This document shows, piece by piece, positions 54,706 through 64,000 of a stretch of DNA of 64,000 bases (positions within the stretch are counted from its first letter, which is position 1; every line of letters begins with the position of its first letter). Below the pieces are notes generated by a model. It was not told where the DNA came from. It searched no databases and saw nothing but the letters and a program-made list of their open reading frames with translations. Made by a program: the position numbers and the translations under genes. This stretch comes from Nocardioides sp. zg-1228 (GTDB lineage: Bacteria; Actinomycetota; Actinomycetes; Propionibacteriales; Nocardioidaceae). The stretch covers positions 2,356,001 through 2,420,000 of the forward strand of contig NZ_CP070961.1 in the NCBI RefSeq assembly GCF_017086465.1, in the 5' to 3' direction.

Positions 54706-55877
54706 GCCGGCTCCTCCATCTTGTCGTCCACCTTGTGGTCCGTCTCGTGGTCCGTCTGGTGGTCCGTGCCTCGGACCGTGTCGAGCAGGGCGCCCTTGAA
54801 CGCTGCCATCTCCTCGGCCGTGCCGATCGAGACCCGCAGCCACCCGTCGGGCCCGGTCTCGCGGATCAGCACGCCGCGCTCGACCAGACCCTGCCAGACG
54901 GCGTGCCGGTCGGCGAACCTGCCGAACAGCGCGAAGTTGGCGTCGGAGTCGGCGACCTCGAAGCCCTGCTCGCGCAGCCACGCCACCGTCGCGTCGCGCT
55001 CGGCGCGCAGGTCGTCGACCCGGCCGAGCAGCTCGGGGGCGTGGCGCAGCGCCGCCAGCGCGGTCGCCTGGGTGACCGCTGAGAGGTGGTAGGGCAGCCG
55101 CACCACCCGGAGCGCGTCGCAGATCGCCGGGTCGGCGGCGAGGTAGCCCAGGCGCGCACCGGCCAGCGCGAAGGCCTTGCTCATCGTGCGGGTCACCACG
55201 AGGTTGCGGTGCGCGGGCAGCAGCTCCAGGGCGCTGGGGGTGCCGGCGCGGCGGAACTCGCCGTAGGCCTCGTCGACGACGACCAGCCCGCCGGGCTCGT
55301 AGGACGCCGCCGCCTCGCAGAGCATCGCGACGGCCTCGGGCGGCAGCGCCGTGCCGGTGGGGTTGTTGGGGCTCGGCAGCAGCACGATCGTGGGCCGGCG
55401 CTCCTCCACCAGCCGCCGGGCGGCGTCGAGGTCGATCGAGAAGTCGTCGGCACGGCGGCCGGCGACCCACTCGGTCATCGCGTCGCGGGCGTACTCGGGA
55501 TACATCGAGTAGGTGGGCGCGAACGACAGCGCGACCCGCCCCGGACCCCCGAAGGCCTGCAGCAGCTGGAGCATCACCTCGTTGGACCCGTTGGCCGCCC
55601 ACACCATCTCGGGCGTGATGCCCGAGCCGCCGGAGGTGTCGAGGTAGGCCGCGAGTGCCGTGCGCAGCTCGACGAACTCTCGGTCGGGATAGCGGTTGAG
55701 CGACACCGCGGCCCGGCCGACCGCCCGGGCGATGTCGGCCGCCGCCTCCGGCGAGGGGCCGTAGGGGTTCTCGTTGACGTTGAGCTGCACGGGCGCCTGC
55801 TCCAGCGAGAGCTGCGGCGCGCCGTAGGGCTCGATCCCCCACAGGTCGTCCCGCAGGGGCGGGAAGGGCGCGCTCAT
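54702..55877 (-). CDS. hisC: Histidinol-phosphate aminotransferase HisC
   Basis: Converts imidazole acetol phosphate to histidinol phosphate with glutamate. The 391-residue fold-type I PLP enzyme has [45 protein letters not shown] (PLP Asp) and the Schiff-base lysine in [18 protein letters not shown]. The C-terminus carries an extra tail of about 15 residues (TDH repeats) encoded by 12-bp repeats. The ATG at 55877 overlaps the hisD stop; the longer upstream frame is hisD antiphase. Confidence 0.96.
   Translation of the reverse strand: MSAPFPPLRDDLWGIEPYGAPQLSLEQAPVQLNVNENPYGPSPEAAADIARAVGRAAVSLNRYPDREFVELRTALAAYLDTSGGSGITPEMVWAANGSNEVMLQLLQAFGGPGRVALSFAPTYSMYPEYARDAMTEWVAGRRADDFSIDLDAARRLVEERRPTIVLLPSPNNPTGTALPPEAVAMLCEAAASYEPGGLVVVDEAYGEFRRAGTPSALELLPAHRNLVVTRTMSKAFALAGARLGYLAADPAICDALRVVRLPYHLSAVTQATALAALRHAPELLGRVDDLRAERDATVAWLREQGFEVADSDANFALFGRFADRHAVWQGLVERGVLIRETGPDGWLRVSIGTAEEMAAFKGALLDTVRGTDHQTDHETDHKVDDKMEEPA
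54735..54770. repeat. 12-bp tandem repeat in the hisC 3' end
   Basis: Three 12-bp units beginning GTGGTCCGT (GTGGTCCGTCTC, GTGGTCCGTCTG, GTGGTCCGTGCC) encode the repeated T-D-H of the HisC tail, after the conserved end of the enzyme. Confidence 0.85.
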
Positions 55878-57190
55878 CGCTGCGAGCGGTCCGCGAACCG
55901 CGAGCTCACGCCGGCGCCGTGGCCGGGCAGGTCCTCCGCCTCGGCCAGGGTCACGACGTGGTCGGCGACCTCCGCGAGCGCCTCGCGCGTGTACTCCACG
56001 TGGTGCACGCGACGCATGAACGAGTGCACGCCCAGCCCCGAGGAGTGGCACGCGCAGCCCGCGGTGGGCAGCACGTGGTTGGAGCCGGCGCAGTAGTCGC
56101 CCAGCGCCACCGGCGACCAGGGTCCGATGAAGACCGCACCGGCGTTGCGCACGCGGGCGGCAACGCCGCGCGCGTCGCGGGTGTGGATCTCGGTGTGCTC
56201 GGAGGCGTAGGCGTTGACGACGTCGAGGCCCTGCTCGAGGTCGTCGACCAGCACGATCGCGGACTGCGGGCCGCCGAGTGCGGCCGCGACGCGCTCGCCG
56301 TGCCGGGTGGCGGCGACCTGCTTGCCGAGCTCGGCCTCGACCTCGTCGGCCAGCGAGGTCGAGTCGGTGACCAGCAGCGAGGCGGACGTGCCGCCGTGCT
56401 CGCACTCGGTGAGCAGGTCGGCGGCCACGAACGCGGGGTCGGCCGAGTCGTCGGCGAGCACGGCGATCTCGCTGGGACCGGCCTCGGAGTCGATGCCCAC
56501 CACGCCGCGCAGCAGGCGCTTGGCGGCGATCACGTAGAGGTTGCCGGGACCGGTCACCAGGTCGACCCGGCGGCAGGGGCCCGCGCCGTGCGCCAGCATG
56601 GCGATGGCCTGGGCGCCGCCGACGGCGTAGACCTCGTCGATGCCCAGCAGGGCGCAGCCGGCCAGGATCGTCGCGTCGGGCAGCCCCGTCTCACGGGTGG
56701 GCGGCGCGGCGACGCACAGCGACGGCACGCCCGCGACCTGGGCGGGCACGACGTTCATCACCAACGTCGACACCAGCGGCGCCAGGCCCCCGGGGACGTA
56801 GAGCCCGGCGCGGTCGACGGGGATGGAGCGGTGGGTGACGGTGGCACCGGGCGCCACCTCGACCACGGAGTCGGCCTCCACGTCGGCTTCGCTGGTGAGC
56901 CGGAGCCGGCGGATCGACTCCTCCAGCCCGGCCCGGACGGCGGGGTCGAGCGCCTCGAGGGCGTCTCGCAGGGCCGCGGGAGGCACCCGCGGGTCGGGCA
57001 CGTCGACGCCGTCGAGCTCGAGGGTGAGCGCGCGGACGGCGTCGGCTCCCCCGGTCCGGACCGCCTCGATGATCGGCGCCACGACATGCGTGGCCGCCTC
57101 GACGTCGAACTCGGCGCGAGGCACGCTCGCGCGGTAGTCGACGGACGCCGCGTCGGCGCCCCTCAGGTCGATGCGACGGATCAGGGACAT
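55874..57190 (-). CDS. hisD: Histidinol dehydrogenase HisD
   Basis: Performs the last two steps of histidine synthesis, oxidising histidinol to histidine with two NAD. The 438-residue zinc enzyme has [50 protein letters not shown], and the metal/catalytic residues in [11 protein letters not shown] and [11 protein letters not shown]. It is the first gene of hisD-hisC-hisB-hisH. The promoter must lie in the 78-bp divergent gap with the LON-domain gene. Confidence 0.96.
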   Translation of the reverse strand: MSLIRRIDLRGADAASVDYRASVPRAEFDVEAATHVVAPIIEAVRTGGADAVRALTLELDGVDVPDPRVPPAALRDALEALDPAVRAGLEESIRRLRLTSEADVEADSVVEVAPGATVTHRSIPVDRAGLYVPGGLAPLVSTLVMNVVPAQVAGVPSLCVAAPPTRETGLPDATILAGCALLGIDEVYAVGGAQAIAMLAHGAGPCRRVDLVTGPGNLYVIAAKRLLRGVVGIDSEAGPSEIAVLADDSADPAFVAADLLTECEHGGTSASLLVTDSTSLADEVEAELGKQVAATRHGERVAAALGGPQSAIVLVDDLEQGLDVVNAYASEHTEIHTRDARGVAARVRNAGAVFIGPWSPVALGDYCAGSNHVLPTAGCACHSSGLGVHSFMRRVHHVEYTREALAEVADHVVTLAEAEDLPGHGAGVSSRFADRSQR

Positions 57191-57268
57191 GCCCCGATTC
57201 TAGGTTCCTGGGCGGCACGACCCTAAGCGGCGCGTCCATCGTGGACAGCGGCCACTAGTGTCGTGGGT

Positions 57269-57934
57269 GTGAGCGATCCGATGCCGATGTTCCCGCTGAG
57301 CACCGTGGTGTTCCCGGGCATGGCCGTGCCGCTCCACGTCTTCGAGGACCGCTACCGGATGCTCGTGCGGCACCTCCTCGAGGTGGACGACCCGGCGGAT
57401 CGGGTGTTCGGCACGGTCGCCATCCGGGAGGGCTACGAGGTCGGCGACCACGGCGCCCAGTCGGTCTACCGCGTCGGCTGCGTGCTGCAGCTCACCGAGG
57501 CCGAGCGCCGCGACGACGGCACCTTCGACATCGTGGCGGTGGCCCGCGAGCGGCTGGTGCTCGAGGAGATGCAGCGCGGCGCCGACTTCCCCCAGGGGCT
57601 GGCGGTGGTCCTGCCCGAGCCCGAGGTCGAGGTCCCCGCCGAGGTGCTCGACCGGGCCCGCGCGACCTTCACCGCGTTCCGGGCGGCCATGACGGAGCTG
57701 CAGGGCGACCCGTTCAGCGGCACCCTGCCGCGCGACCCCGACTACCTGGCCTGGACCCTCTCGGCGCTGGCCCCGCTCCCGATGGCCGAGCGGCAGGCGC
57801 TGCTCGAGGCCCCCGACGCCACCGAGCGGCTCACCCTCGTCACGCGGCTGCTGACCGAGGAGCTCCGCGCCATCAACGTGATCCCGTCCCTGCCGGCCAC
57901 GCAGGTCGCCCGCACGGCCTGGTCGCCCAACTGA
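57269..57934 (+). CDS. LON substrate-binding domain protein
   Basis: A 221-residue stand-alone version of the Lon protease N-terminal domain. It has MFPLSTVVFPGMAVPLHVFEDRYRMLV, VYRVGCVLQLTEAER, and an extended helical C-terminus ending INVIPSLPATQVARTAW. There is no ATPase or protease part. Such proteins are common but their task is unclear. The start is either GTG 57269 or GTG 57263. It diverges from hisD. Confidence 0.87.
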   Translation: MSDPMPMFPLSTVVFPGMAVPLHVFEDRYRMLVRHLLEVDDPADRVFGTVAIREGYEVGDHGAQSVYRVGCVLQLTEAERRDDGTFDIVAVARERLVLEEMQRGADFPQGLAVVLPEPEVEVPAEVLDRARATFTAFRAAMTELQGDPFSGTLPRDPDYLAWTLSALAPLPMAERQALLEAPDATERLTLVTRLLTEELRAINVIPSLPATQVARTAWSPN

Positions 57935-57949
57935 GCCGAGTCGGCGCCG

Positions 57950-58441
57950 ATGGCGAAGAAGGCACAGGGTGCGGGCGGCACCCCCGCCACCCTCGCCCTG
58001 ACGAGGGCAGGCATCCACTACCTGCCGCGGACCTACGAGCACGACCCGCGCGCGACGTCGTACGGCCTCGAGGCGGCCGGGGCGCTCGGCGAGGACCCTG
58101 CGCGGGTCTTCAAGACGCTGCTCACCTCCCTCGACGGCGAGCTGGTCGTGGCCGTCGTGCCGGTGGCCGGACAGCTCGACCTCAAGGCCCTCGCGCGGGC
58201 GCTGGGCGGCAGCAAGGCGGTGATGGCCGACGTGGCCACCGCCGAGCGGGCCACGGGCTACGTCGCCGGGGGCATCTCCCCCATCGGCCAGAGGCGCGCG
58301 CACCGCACGGTGCTCGACACCTCGGCCCTCGACCACGCCACCGTGCTGGTGTCCGGCGGGCGACGCGGCTTCGACATCGAGCTCGCTCCGCAGGACCTGG
58401 TGGCGGTCACCGGTGCGGTGACCGCCACCATCGGTCGCTGA
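57950..58441 (+). CDS. ybaK: YbaK/EbsC-type Cys-tRNA(Pro) deacylase
   Basis: Hydrolyses Cys-tRNA(Pro) made by mistake by prolyl-tRNA synthetase. The 163-residue protein has VFKTLLTSLDG (catalytic Lys near residue 55), VVAVVPVAGQLDLKALARALGG and the conserved TGYVAGGISPIGQRRAHRTVLD. It starts with an ATG 16 bp after the LON gene stop, so the two are probably co-transcribed. Confidence 0.92.
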   Translation: MAKKAQGAGGTPATLALTRAGIHYLPRTYEHDPRATSYGLEAAGALGEDPARVFKTLLTSLDGELVVAVVPVAGQLDLKALARALGGSKAVMADVATAERATGYVAGGISPIGQRRAHRTVLDTSALDHATVLVSGGRRGFDIELAPQDLVAVTGAVTATIGR

Positions 58442-58450
58442 GCGGGTGCC

Positions 58451-60178
58451 TCAGTCGGTCGTGATCTTGACCAGGCCGTGGACGACGTCGTCGTCGACCC
58501 ATCCGCTGACGCCGAACGCCGCGAGCGGCTCGAGGTTCTTGCTGATCTCGGGGTCGTCCTCGGCCAGCCGGACCAGCCAGTCGTCGTCGGCGTCGAAGTT
58601 GAGGTAGAACACCGTCTGCGCGTCGCCGTCGATGACGTCGGTGTAGGCGGCGCTGTCGCCGAGGCCGCTCTCGGACTCGAGCGAGGAGCGGTAGTCGTCC
58701 TGCAGCGCGAGGACGGCGTGCCCGTCGGCCTCGGTGACCTGGAGGTAGTCCTCGGCCTCGTAGCCGACTGCCGCGCTGATCTTGTCGAGCACGGCCTGGA
58801 TCTCGTCAGCGTCGCCCTTGATCGTGATGCCGGCGGGGACCTCCTGCGGACCGCCGTTGGCGATGGCGTCGGGGTCGATCCCGCCACCGACGGACACGGT
58901 GACGCCCTCGCCGAGGAGCGTCTCGATGTCCTCGGGGAACGCGAGGCCGGTCTCGGACTCGAACTGCGCGATCTGGTCGTCGACGGACGCGGCCTCGTCG
59001 GGCGCGACCGACTTGATGTAGTCGAGCAGGCCCTGCGCCCAGCCCTCGCCCAGGGAGAACCCGAAGGCGGCGATGGTGTCCTCGGGGAGGCCGGCCACCA
59101 TCTCGGCGCCGGTCTTGCTGGCGAGGAACTTGGTCATGTCGGGCTGGTAGTCGCTCGTGGCGTACTCGATCTCGACCGCACCGTCGTCGAAGCGGACGGT
59201 GGCGGCCATGCCGTCGAAGTCGTCCACCATCTGCTGCAGCTCCGGCGGGACCTCCTCAGACGAGGTCTCGGACGCGGGCTCGTTGAGGCAGGCGTCGATC
59301 TCCTCGGTCGTGGTGGCCCCGGCCAGGCACTCGGAGGACAGTTCCATCGGGTCGGCAGCGCCGCTGAACAGCGGGCCGCCGAGCATCGCGCCGGTGGCGC
59401 CGAAGTCGTCCATGTACTTGGTGACGGCCTTGCCGACGTACATCGACATGAATCCGTCGTCACCGGCCTCGCCGGTCCACTCCTCGAACGCCGCGTCGCC
59501 CGCGAGCGGGGAGCCGTCGGCGGCCTCGACGACCTTCTGGGCGATCTCCCGGGTCTCCGCGACGACGATCCAGTCGCCCTCGACCACCCAGCCGCCGACG
59601 TCGGTGCTGGCCTCGGCGTCACCGCCGTCCTCGCCGCCGCCGCAGGCGTCGATGAGTGCCGAGAGGCCGTCCTCGGCCTTGCCGGCGTCGGAGGTCTGCA
59701 CGACGCCGACCGGCGTGGGCTCGTCCTCGCCGAGGTCGACCACGGCCATCGCGGCGCGCGAGCCCAGCCACGGCTTGACGTCGGCGTCGTAGTCGAGGCC
59801 CTCGCACTCGCCCGAGGACGTGATCTCCTCGAAGAGGCGCTCGCGCAGGTCCTCGTCGCTCTTGATGTCGACCTGGTCGGTGAACCCGGGGAACTTCCGC
59901 AGGGTCTTGATGGCCTCGATCTTCTGCCCGCCGCTCGGGTCGAGGTCGACGCTGACGTAGGCGACCGTGGAGGCCGGGAGCGCCTCGGCGGGCTGCGACC
60001 CGGTGGCGAAGAAGCTGCTGGCGGCCCAGGCGCCACCGGCGACCACCGCGCCGCCGGCCACGATCGCCCCGAGGGCGATGAGCCGCTTCTTGCTGTCGTC
60101 GCCGGGCACCGGCTGCGCCGGACCCGATCCGTCCAGGTACTCGGGCCGCTCGGCCGGTCCCCCAGGTGTCATGCTCAT
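58451..60178 (-). CDS. DUF3352 membrane-anchored protein
   Basis: A 575-residue protein: a cytoplasmic N-terminus rich in Pro (residues 1-30), one transmembrane helix (about 35-62, ALGAIVAGGAVVAGGAWAASSFF), and a large acidic extracytoplasmic domain with PASTVAYVSVDLDPSGGQKIEAIKTLRKFPGF, the opening of DUF3352. The ATG at 60178 follows a GGGGGAGC site; a second ATG is two codons later. The function is unknown. It converges with ybaK, with a 9-bp gap. Confidence 0.87.
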   Translation of the reverse strand: MSMTPGGPAERPEYLDGSGPAQPVPGDDSKKRLIALGAIVAGGAVVAGGAWAASSFFATGSQPAEALPASTVAYVSVDLDPSGGQKIEAIKTLRKFPGFTDQVDIKSDEDLRERLFEEITSSGECEGLDYDADVKPWLGSRAAMAVVDLGEDEPTPVGVVQTSDAGKAEDGLSALIDACGGGEDGGDAEASTDVGGWVVEGDWIVVAETREIAQKVVEAADGSPLAGDAAFEEWTGEAGDDGFMSMYVGKAVTKYMDDFGATGAMLGGPLFSGAADPMELSSECLAGATTTEEIDACLNEPASETSSEEVPPELQQMVDDFDGMAATVRFDDGAVEIEYATSDYQPDMTKFLASKTGAEMVAGLPEDTIAAFGFSLGEGWAQGLLDYIKSVAPDEAASVDDQIAQFESETGLAFPEDIETLLGEGVTVSVGGGIDPDAIANGGPQEVPAGITIKGDADEIQAVLDKISAAVGYEAEDYLQVTEADGHAVLALQDDYRSSLESESGLGDSAAYTDVIDGDAQTVFYLNFDADDDWLVRLAEDDPEISKNLEPLAAFGVSGWVDDDVVHGLVKITTD

Positions 60179-60247
60179 GTCGTCCTGCTCCCCCACTGCA
60201 CGGGTCCCGGCGGCACCGGGACTGCTTACTTGCGTTCGGGGGGAAGC

Positions 60248-60829
60248 CTACCCACGCGCGCGCCGCGCCGTGGCCCAGTTGCCCCCGAGATAGGACCCGA
60301 CCAGCCCGAGCATGGCTCCCCCGGGCAGCGCGAGCAGTGCCGTCGAGTGCCAGGGGACGCTGTCCCGGTCGGGGGCGGTCAGGCCGAGCTCGGCCGGCAG
60401 CTCGGTGTAGTCGGGGCTGCCCGCGGCCAGCGCCTGCGGGTCGGGCGGACCGAGCGCGTGGCCGACGGCGTACATCGCCGCGGCGCCCAGGCCGGCTGCC
60501 ACGAGCACCGCCAGGACGGTGACGCGCTCGTGACCACGCCACCTGCCCACGAGCACGGCCAGCAGGAGGCCGAGCGGGAAGGCGATCACCACGTAGAGCG
60601 CGACGGCCTGGAACGACAGGTCGGGACCGGCCGGCTCGAGGTACCAGCCGCCCTCGTAGGCCAGGCCGGTGGCGGGCTCCGCGAGGCGCTCCCAGAGCAC
60701 CCCGGCGGCCGCTCCGCCGCCGACGAACAGCACGAGCACCCAGAGCAGGCGGCGCCGCAGCGATGACGGTCCCGGACCGGCCCCGGGCTCGTCGCCGGAC
60801 TGCTCGGGCGCGTGCGTGGCGTCACTCAT
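60248..60829 (-). CDS. Actinobacterial four-span membrane protein
   Basis: A 193-residue protein with an acidic/Pro N-terminus and four hydrophobic helices (LLWVLVLFVGGGAAAGVLW; LYVVIAFPLGLLLAVLVG; VTVLAVLVAAGLGAAAMYAVG; and ALLALPGGAMLGLVGSYL). The layout fits the DUF2567-type membrane proteins of actinobacteria. The ATG at 60829 overlaps the dnaE stop (ATGA), so it is co-transcribed with dnaE. No function is known. Confidence 0.72.
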   Translation of the reverse strand: MSDATHAPEQSGDEPGAGPGPSSLRRRLLWVLVLFVGGGAAAGVLWERLAEPATGLAYEGGWYLEPAGPDLSFQAVALYVVIAFPLGLLLAVLVGRWRGHERVTVLAVLVAAGLGAAAMYAVGHALGPPDPQALAAGSPDYTELPAELGLTAPDRDSVPWHSTALLALPGGAMLGLVGSYLGGNWATARRARG

Positions 60830-63800
60830 CCGGCCAGGCAACCCGGGCCGAGCAGCTGCTTGAGGTCGGCGAACAACGCCGGACTCGGGCTGACGCGCAG
60901 GTTGTCGTCGAGGCGCAGCACCTTGGTCGAGCTGCGGGTCAGCAGGCGCAGCTGGACCTCGGTCATGCCCGGGTGGGTGCCGAGCACGTCGCGCAGCTGG
61001 GCGACCACGGGCGGGGTGCACCGCGTCGACGGCAGGCTGATCACGACCGGGCCGGCGGGTCCCTGGGTGAGGTCGGGCGCGGTGACCTCCTGGGCGCGCA
61101 GCTCCGGCTGGTCCTTGTCGCGGGAGAGCTGGCCCTTGATCCGGACGATCTGGTCCTCGACGAGCAGGGTCGAGGCGAGGGTGTAGGCGCTCGGGAAGAG
61201 CAGCACGTCGATGGCTCCGTCGAGGTCCTCGAGCGTGATGGTGGCCCACGGGTCGCCGCGCTTGGTGATCTTGCGCTGGACCGAGGTGATCAGGCCGCTC
61301 ACGGTGAGGGTGGAGTTGTGGGCGCGGTCCTCGTCGAGCATCAGCTGCCCGATCGTGCAGTCGGTGCCCTGGGAGAGCACGTGCTCGAGACCGAGCAGCG
61401 GGTGGTCGGAGACGTAGAGGCCGAGCATCTCGCGCTCGTGGCCGAGCAGGGTGAGCTTGTCCCAGTCGTCGATGTCGGGGATCGTCACGCTCACCCCGAA
61501 GCCGGCGTCGTCGTCGCCGTCGCCGAGCCCGGCGAAGAGCGAGTCCTGGCCGATCGCCTCGTTCTTCTTGAGGTCGACGAACTGGTCGACCGCGGTCTCG
61601 TGGACCGCGGCGAGCGCGCGGCGCTTGTGCTTCATGTCGTCGAAGGCGCCCGCCTTGATCAGCGACTCCACCACGCGCTTGTTGCACACCAGCGCGGGGA
61701 CCTTCTCCATGAAGTCGTTGAAGTCGAGGTAGCGGCCCTTCGCCTCGCGCGCGGACACGATGCCGTCGACGACGTTGCTGCCGACGTTGCGCACGGCGGT
61801 CAGGCCGAAGCGGATGTCGTTGCCGACCGGCGTGAAGTTGGCGTGCGACTCGTTGACGTCGGGCGGCAGCACCTGGATCTTCATCCGACGGCACTCGTTG
61901 AGGTAGATGGCCATCTTGTCCTTGTCGTCCTTGACGGACGTGAGGAGCGCGGCCATGTACTCGGTGGGGTAGTTGGCCTTGAGGTAGGCCGTCCAGTAGG
62001 TGATGACGCCGTAGGCGGCCGAGTGCGACTTGTTGAAGGCGTAGTCGGAGAACGGGAGCAGGATCTCCCAGAGCTTGTCGATGGCGCTCTGGGGGAAGCT
62101 GCGCTCGAGCATGCCGGCCTGGAAGCCGGCGTACTGCTTGTCGAGCTCCTCCTTCTTCTTCTTGCCCATCGCCCGGCGGAGGTTGTCGGCGGCGCCGAGG
62201 GTGAAGCCGGCGAGCACCTGGGCGATCGCCATCACCTGCTCCTGGTAGACGATCAGGCCGTAGGTCTCCCCCAGGACCGGCTCGAGCGCCTCGGCGAGCG
62301 CCGGGTGGATCGGCTCGATCGGCTCGCGGCCGTTCTTGCGGCGGGCGTACTTGTTGTGGGAGTCGGCGCCCATCGGGCCGGGGCGGTAGAGGGCGCTGAC
62401 GGCGGTGATGTCGGCGAACTGGTCGGGCTGCATCGAGCGCAGCAGCGCGCGCATGCCGGAGCCGTCGAGCTGGAACACGCCGAGCGTGTCGCCGCGGCCC
62501 ATCAGCTCGTAGGTGGGGCGGTCGTCGAAGGGCAGCTCCTCCAGGACGACGTCGAGGTCGCGGTTGACCTTGATGTTGGACAGCGCGTCCTCGAGGATCC
62601 GCAGGTTGGACAGGCCGAGGAAGTCCATCTTGACCAGGCCGAGCGACTCGCACATCGGGTAGTCGAACTGCGTGATCACCGCCCCGTCCTGGGGACGGGC
62701 CATGATGGGCACGATGTCGATGAGCGGCTCGCTCGACATGATCACGCCGGCCGCGTGCACACCCCAGTTGCGGATCTGGCCCTCGAGGCCCAGCGCCGTC
62801 TCGTAGATGGTGCGGACGTCGGCGTCCTGCTCGTGCAGCGCGCGGAACTCGCCGCCGTCGTGGTAGCGCTTGTGCTGGGGGTTGAAGATCTCCTTGAGCG
62901 GGACGCCCTTGCCCATCACGTCGGCGGGCAGCGCCTTGGTGATCCGGTCGGAGATCGCGAAGCCGTGGTCGAGCACGCGTGCGGCGTCCTTGATCGCCGC
63001 CTTCGCCTTGAGCCGGCCGAACGTCGCGATCTGCGCGACCCGCTCGGCGCCGTACTTCTGGCTGACGTAGTGGATGACCTCGCCGCGACGCGCGTCGTCG
63101 AAGTCGATGTCGAAGTCGGGCATCGAGGGGCGCTCGGGGTTGAGGAAGCGCTCGAAGAACAGCCCGTGCTCGAGCGGGCAGAGGTCGGTGATGCGCAGGG
63201 CGTAGGCGGCGATCGAGCCCGCACCCGAGCCGCGGCCGGGGCCGACCCGGATGCCGTTGTCCTTGGCCCAGTTGATGAAGTCGGCGACCACGAGGTAGTA
63301 GCCGCAGTAGCCCTTCTGGGAGATGATCGCGAGCTCCATCTCGACCCGGTCGCGGACCTCCTGGTCGAGGCGGTCGCCGGGGTAGCGCGCCTCGATGCCG
63401 CGCCAGACCTCCTTGCGGAACCACGAGTCCTCGGTCTCGCCCTCGGGCACGTCAGCGCGGGCCATGTAGCCGCCGGTCGACTCGGTGAACTCGACGTCGC
63501 AGCGCTCGGCGATCGCCAGCGTGTTGTCGCAGGCCTCCGGCATCCCGAAGCGGTCGGCCCACAGGGCGCGCATCTCGGCCGGCGACTTGATGTAGTAGCC
63601 GCCGCCGTCGAACTTGAGCCGGTTGGTGTCGGAGAGCCGCTTGCCCGACGCGACGCAGATCAGGGCGTCGTGGGCGGCGGCGTCCTCGGGGTTGTTGTAG
63701 TGGGAGTCGTTGGTGGCGATGGGTGCGATGCCCATCTCCCGGCCCAGGCGCAGCAGGTCGTCGCGGACCCGCTTCTCGATGTCGATGCCGTGGTCCATCA

Positions 63801-64000
63801 GCTCGAGGAAGACGTTGTCGCGCCCGAAGATGTCCTGCAGCTCGCCCGCCTCGCGGACGGCCTCGTCGTACTGGCCCAGGCGCAGCCGGGTCTGGATCGC
63901 GCCGCTGGGGCAGCCGGTGCTGACGATCAGCCCCTTGCTGTGCTCGGCGAGGATCTCCTTGTCCATGCGGGGCTTGTAGAAGTAGCCCTCGAGGCTCGAG
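60826..64000 (-). CDS. dnaE: DNA polymerase III alpha subunit, 5' part beyond window
   Basis: The replicative polymerase catalytic subunit. About 1057 residues are visible, running off the right edge in frame (EGYFYKPRMDKEIL). Visible features are the end of the PHP domain, the palm with PDFDIDFDD (two catalytic Asp) and GRGSGAGS, the finger block GPMGADSHNKYARRKNG, helix-hairpin-helix motifs, and a C-terminal OB fold (LTVSGLITSVQRKITKRGDPWATITLED). It is DnaE1-like and full length but for the N-terminus (about 120 residues). The stop overlaps the next gene. Confidence 0.96.
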   Translation of the reverse strand, partial: SSLEGYFYKPRMDKEILAEHSKGLIVSTGCPSGAIQTRLRLGQYDEAVREAGELQDIFGRDNVFLELMDHGIDIEKRVRDDLLRLGREMGIAPIATNDSHYNNPEDAAAHDALICVASGKRLSDTNRLKFDGGGYYIKSPAEMRALWADRFGMPEACDNTLAIAERCDVEFTESTGGYMARADVPEGETEDSWFRKEVWRGIEARYPGDRLDQEVRDRVEMELAIISQKGYCGYYLVVADFINWAKDNGIRVGPGRGSGAGSIAAYALRITDLCPLEHGLFFERFLNPERPSMPDFDIDFDDARRGEVIHYVSQKYGAERVAQIATFGRLKAKAAIKDAARVLDHGFAISDRITKALPADVMGKGVPLKEIFNPQHKRYHDGGEFRALHEQDADVRTIYETALGLEGQIRNWGVHAAGVIMSSEPLIDIVPIMARPQDGAVITQFDYPMCESLGLVKMDFLGLSNLRILEDALSNIKVNRDLDVVLEELPFDDRPTYELMGRGDTLGVFQLDGSGMRALLRSMQPDQFADITAVSALYRPGPMGADSHNKYARRKNGREPIEPIHPALAEALEPVLGETYGLIVYQEQVMAIAQVLAGFTLGAADNLRRAMGKKKKEELDKQYAGFQAGMLERSFPQSAIDKLWEILLPFSDYAFNKSHSAAYGVITYWTAYLKANYPTEYMAALLTSVKDDKDKMAIYLNECRRMKIQVLPPDVNESHANFTPVGNDIRFGLTAVRNVGSNVVDGIVSAREAKGRYLDFNDFMEKVPALVCNKRVVESLIKAGAFDDMKHKRRALAAVHETAVDQFVDLKKNEAIGQDSLFAGLGDGDDDAGFGVSVTIPDIDDWDKLTLLGHEREMLGLYVSDHPLLGLEHVLSQGTDCTIGQLMLDEDRAHNSTLTVSGLITSVQRKITKRGDPWATITLEDLDGAIDVLLFPSAYTLASTLLVEDQIVRIKGQLSRDKDQPELRAQEVTAPDLTQGPAGPVVISLPSTRCTPPVVAQLRDVLGTHPGMTEVQLRLLTRSSTKVLRLDDNLRVSPSPALFADLKQLLGPGCLAG

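Noticed and set aside
60248..63424. 1058-residue minus-strand frame with an Arg/Pro-rich N-terminal part
   Set aside because: The first 860 residues are the +1 shadow of dnaE. Only the end, after MSDATHAPEQ, is a real gene, which I annotate separately.

Overview
The window is high-GC actinobacterial chromosome. Gene content and order (ruvCAB with YebC, pdxS/pdxT, a phosphatidylinositol-phosphate-type synthase, an SsgA-family protein, DUF222/HNH genes, a PriA-type his operon) suggest Nocardioidaceae, probably a Nocardioides-like organism. That placement is inference; there is no rRNA here. Both ends cut genes: apt on the left and dnaE on the right.

Left part, 1-15.8 kb, almost all on the minus strand. 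ruvC-ruvA-ruvB-yajC-apt forms a tight DNA-repair/translocase-accessory/purine-salvage operon with a LexA-type SOS box in front of ruvC. Next come YebC, the PLP-synthase genes pdxT and pdxS (separated by a plus-strand AraC regulator/VOC pair), a CDP-alcohol phosphatidyltransferase, a methyltransferase, an inositol-monophosphatase-like enzyme, a HIT protein, a GNAT, a secreted protein, an APH-like/DUF402 pair, a decayed DUF222/HNH fragment, a MalY-like aminotransferase and thrS. From 15.8 to 20 kb lie a large clade-2 catalase, an SDR and a small membrane protein that ends at a strong terminator.

The centrepiece is at 20.0-34.5 kb. A MerR-type regulator diverges from a 15-gene, 13.5-kb operon in which almost every stop codon overlaps the next start. 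The first half (crtE, crtB, crtI, crtYc, crtYd, a cytochrome P450, a CrtQ-like glycosyltransferase, a CrtO-like acyltransferase) predicts a cyclised, hydroxylated, glycosylated and acylated C40 carotenoid. The second half (PAP2 phosphatase, UbiA prenyltransferase, geranylgeranyl-reductase-like flavoprotein, type III polyketide synthase, ICMT-type methyltransferase, FAD hydroxylase) resembles alkylresorcinol/alkylquinone (srsABC-type) synthesis with added prenylation. idi closes the operon. Shared GGPP would link the halves. A PAS-PAS-GAF-PP2C phosphatase follows.

From 36.7 to 41.5 kb is a patchwork: small proteins, a NUDIX hydrolase, an intact DUF222/HNH endonuclease flanked by a duplicated and decayed small-gene segment, a secreted protein, tRNA-Val(CAC), a PGPGW membrane protein and an SsgA-family regulator. 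From 41.5 to 47.9 kb are a heterodimeric ABC exporter with one degenerate ATPase site and a complete amino-acid ABC importer. From 47.9 to 57.2 kb is histidine biosynthesis (hisF, NUDIX, priA, then hisH, hisB, hisC, hisD). It is split by about 3.5 kb that holds a DUF222/HNH pseudogene carrying a palindromic insert, a hypothetical gene, an SRPBCC protein, a hemerythrin and a DedA-like protein. The right end has a LON-domain protein, a YbaK-type deacylase, a DUF3352 protein, a membrane protein and dnaE.
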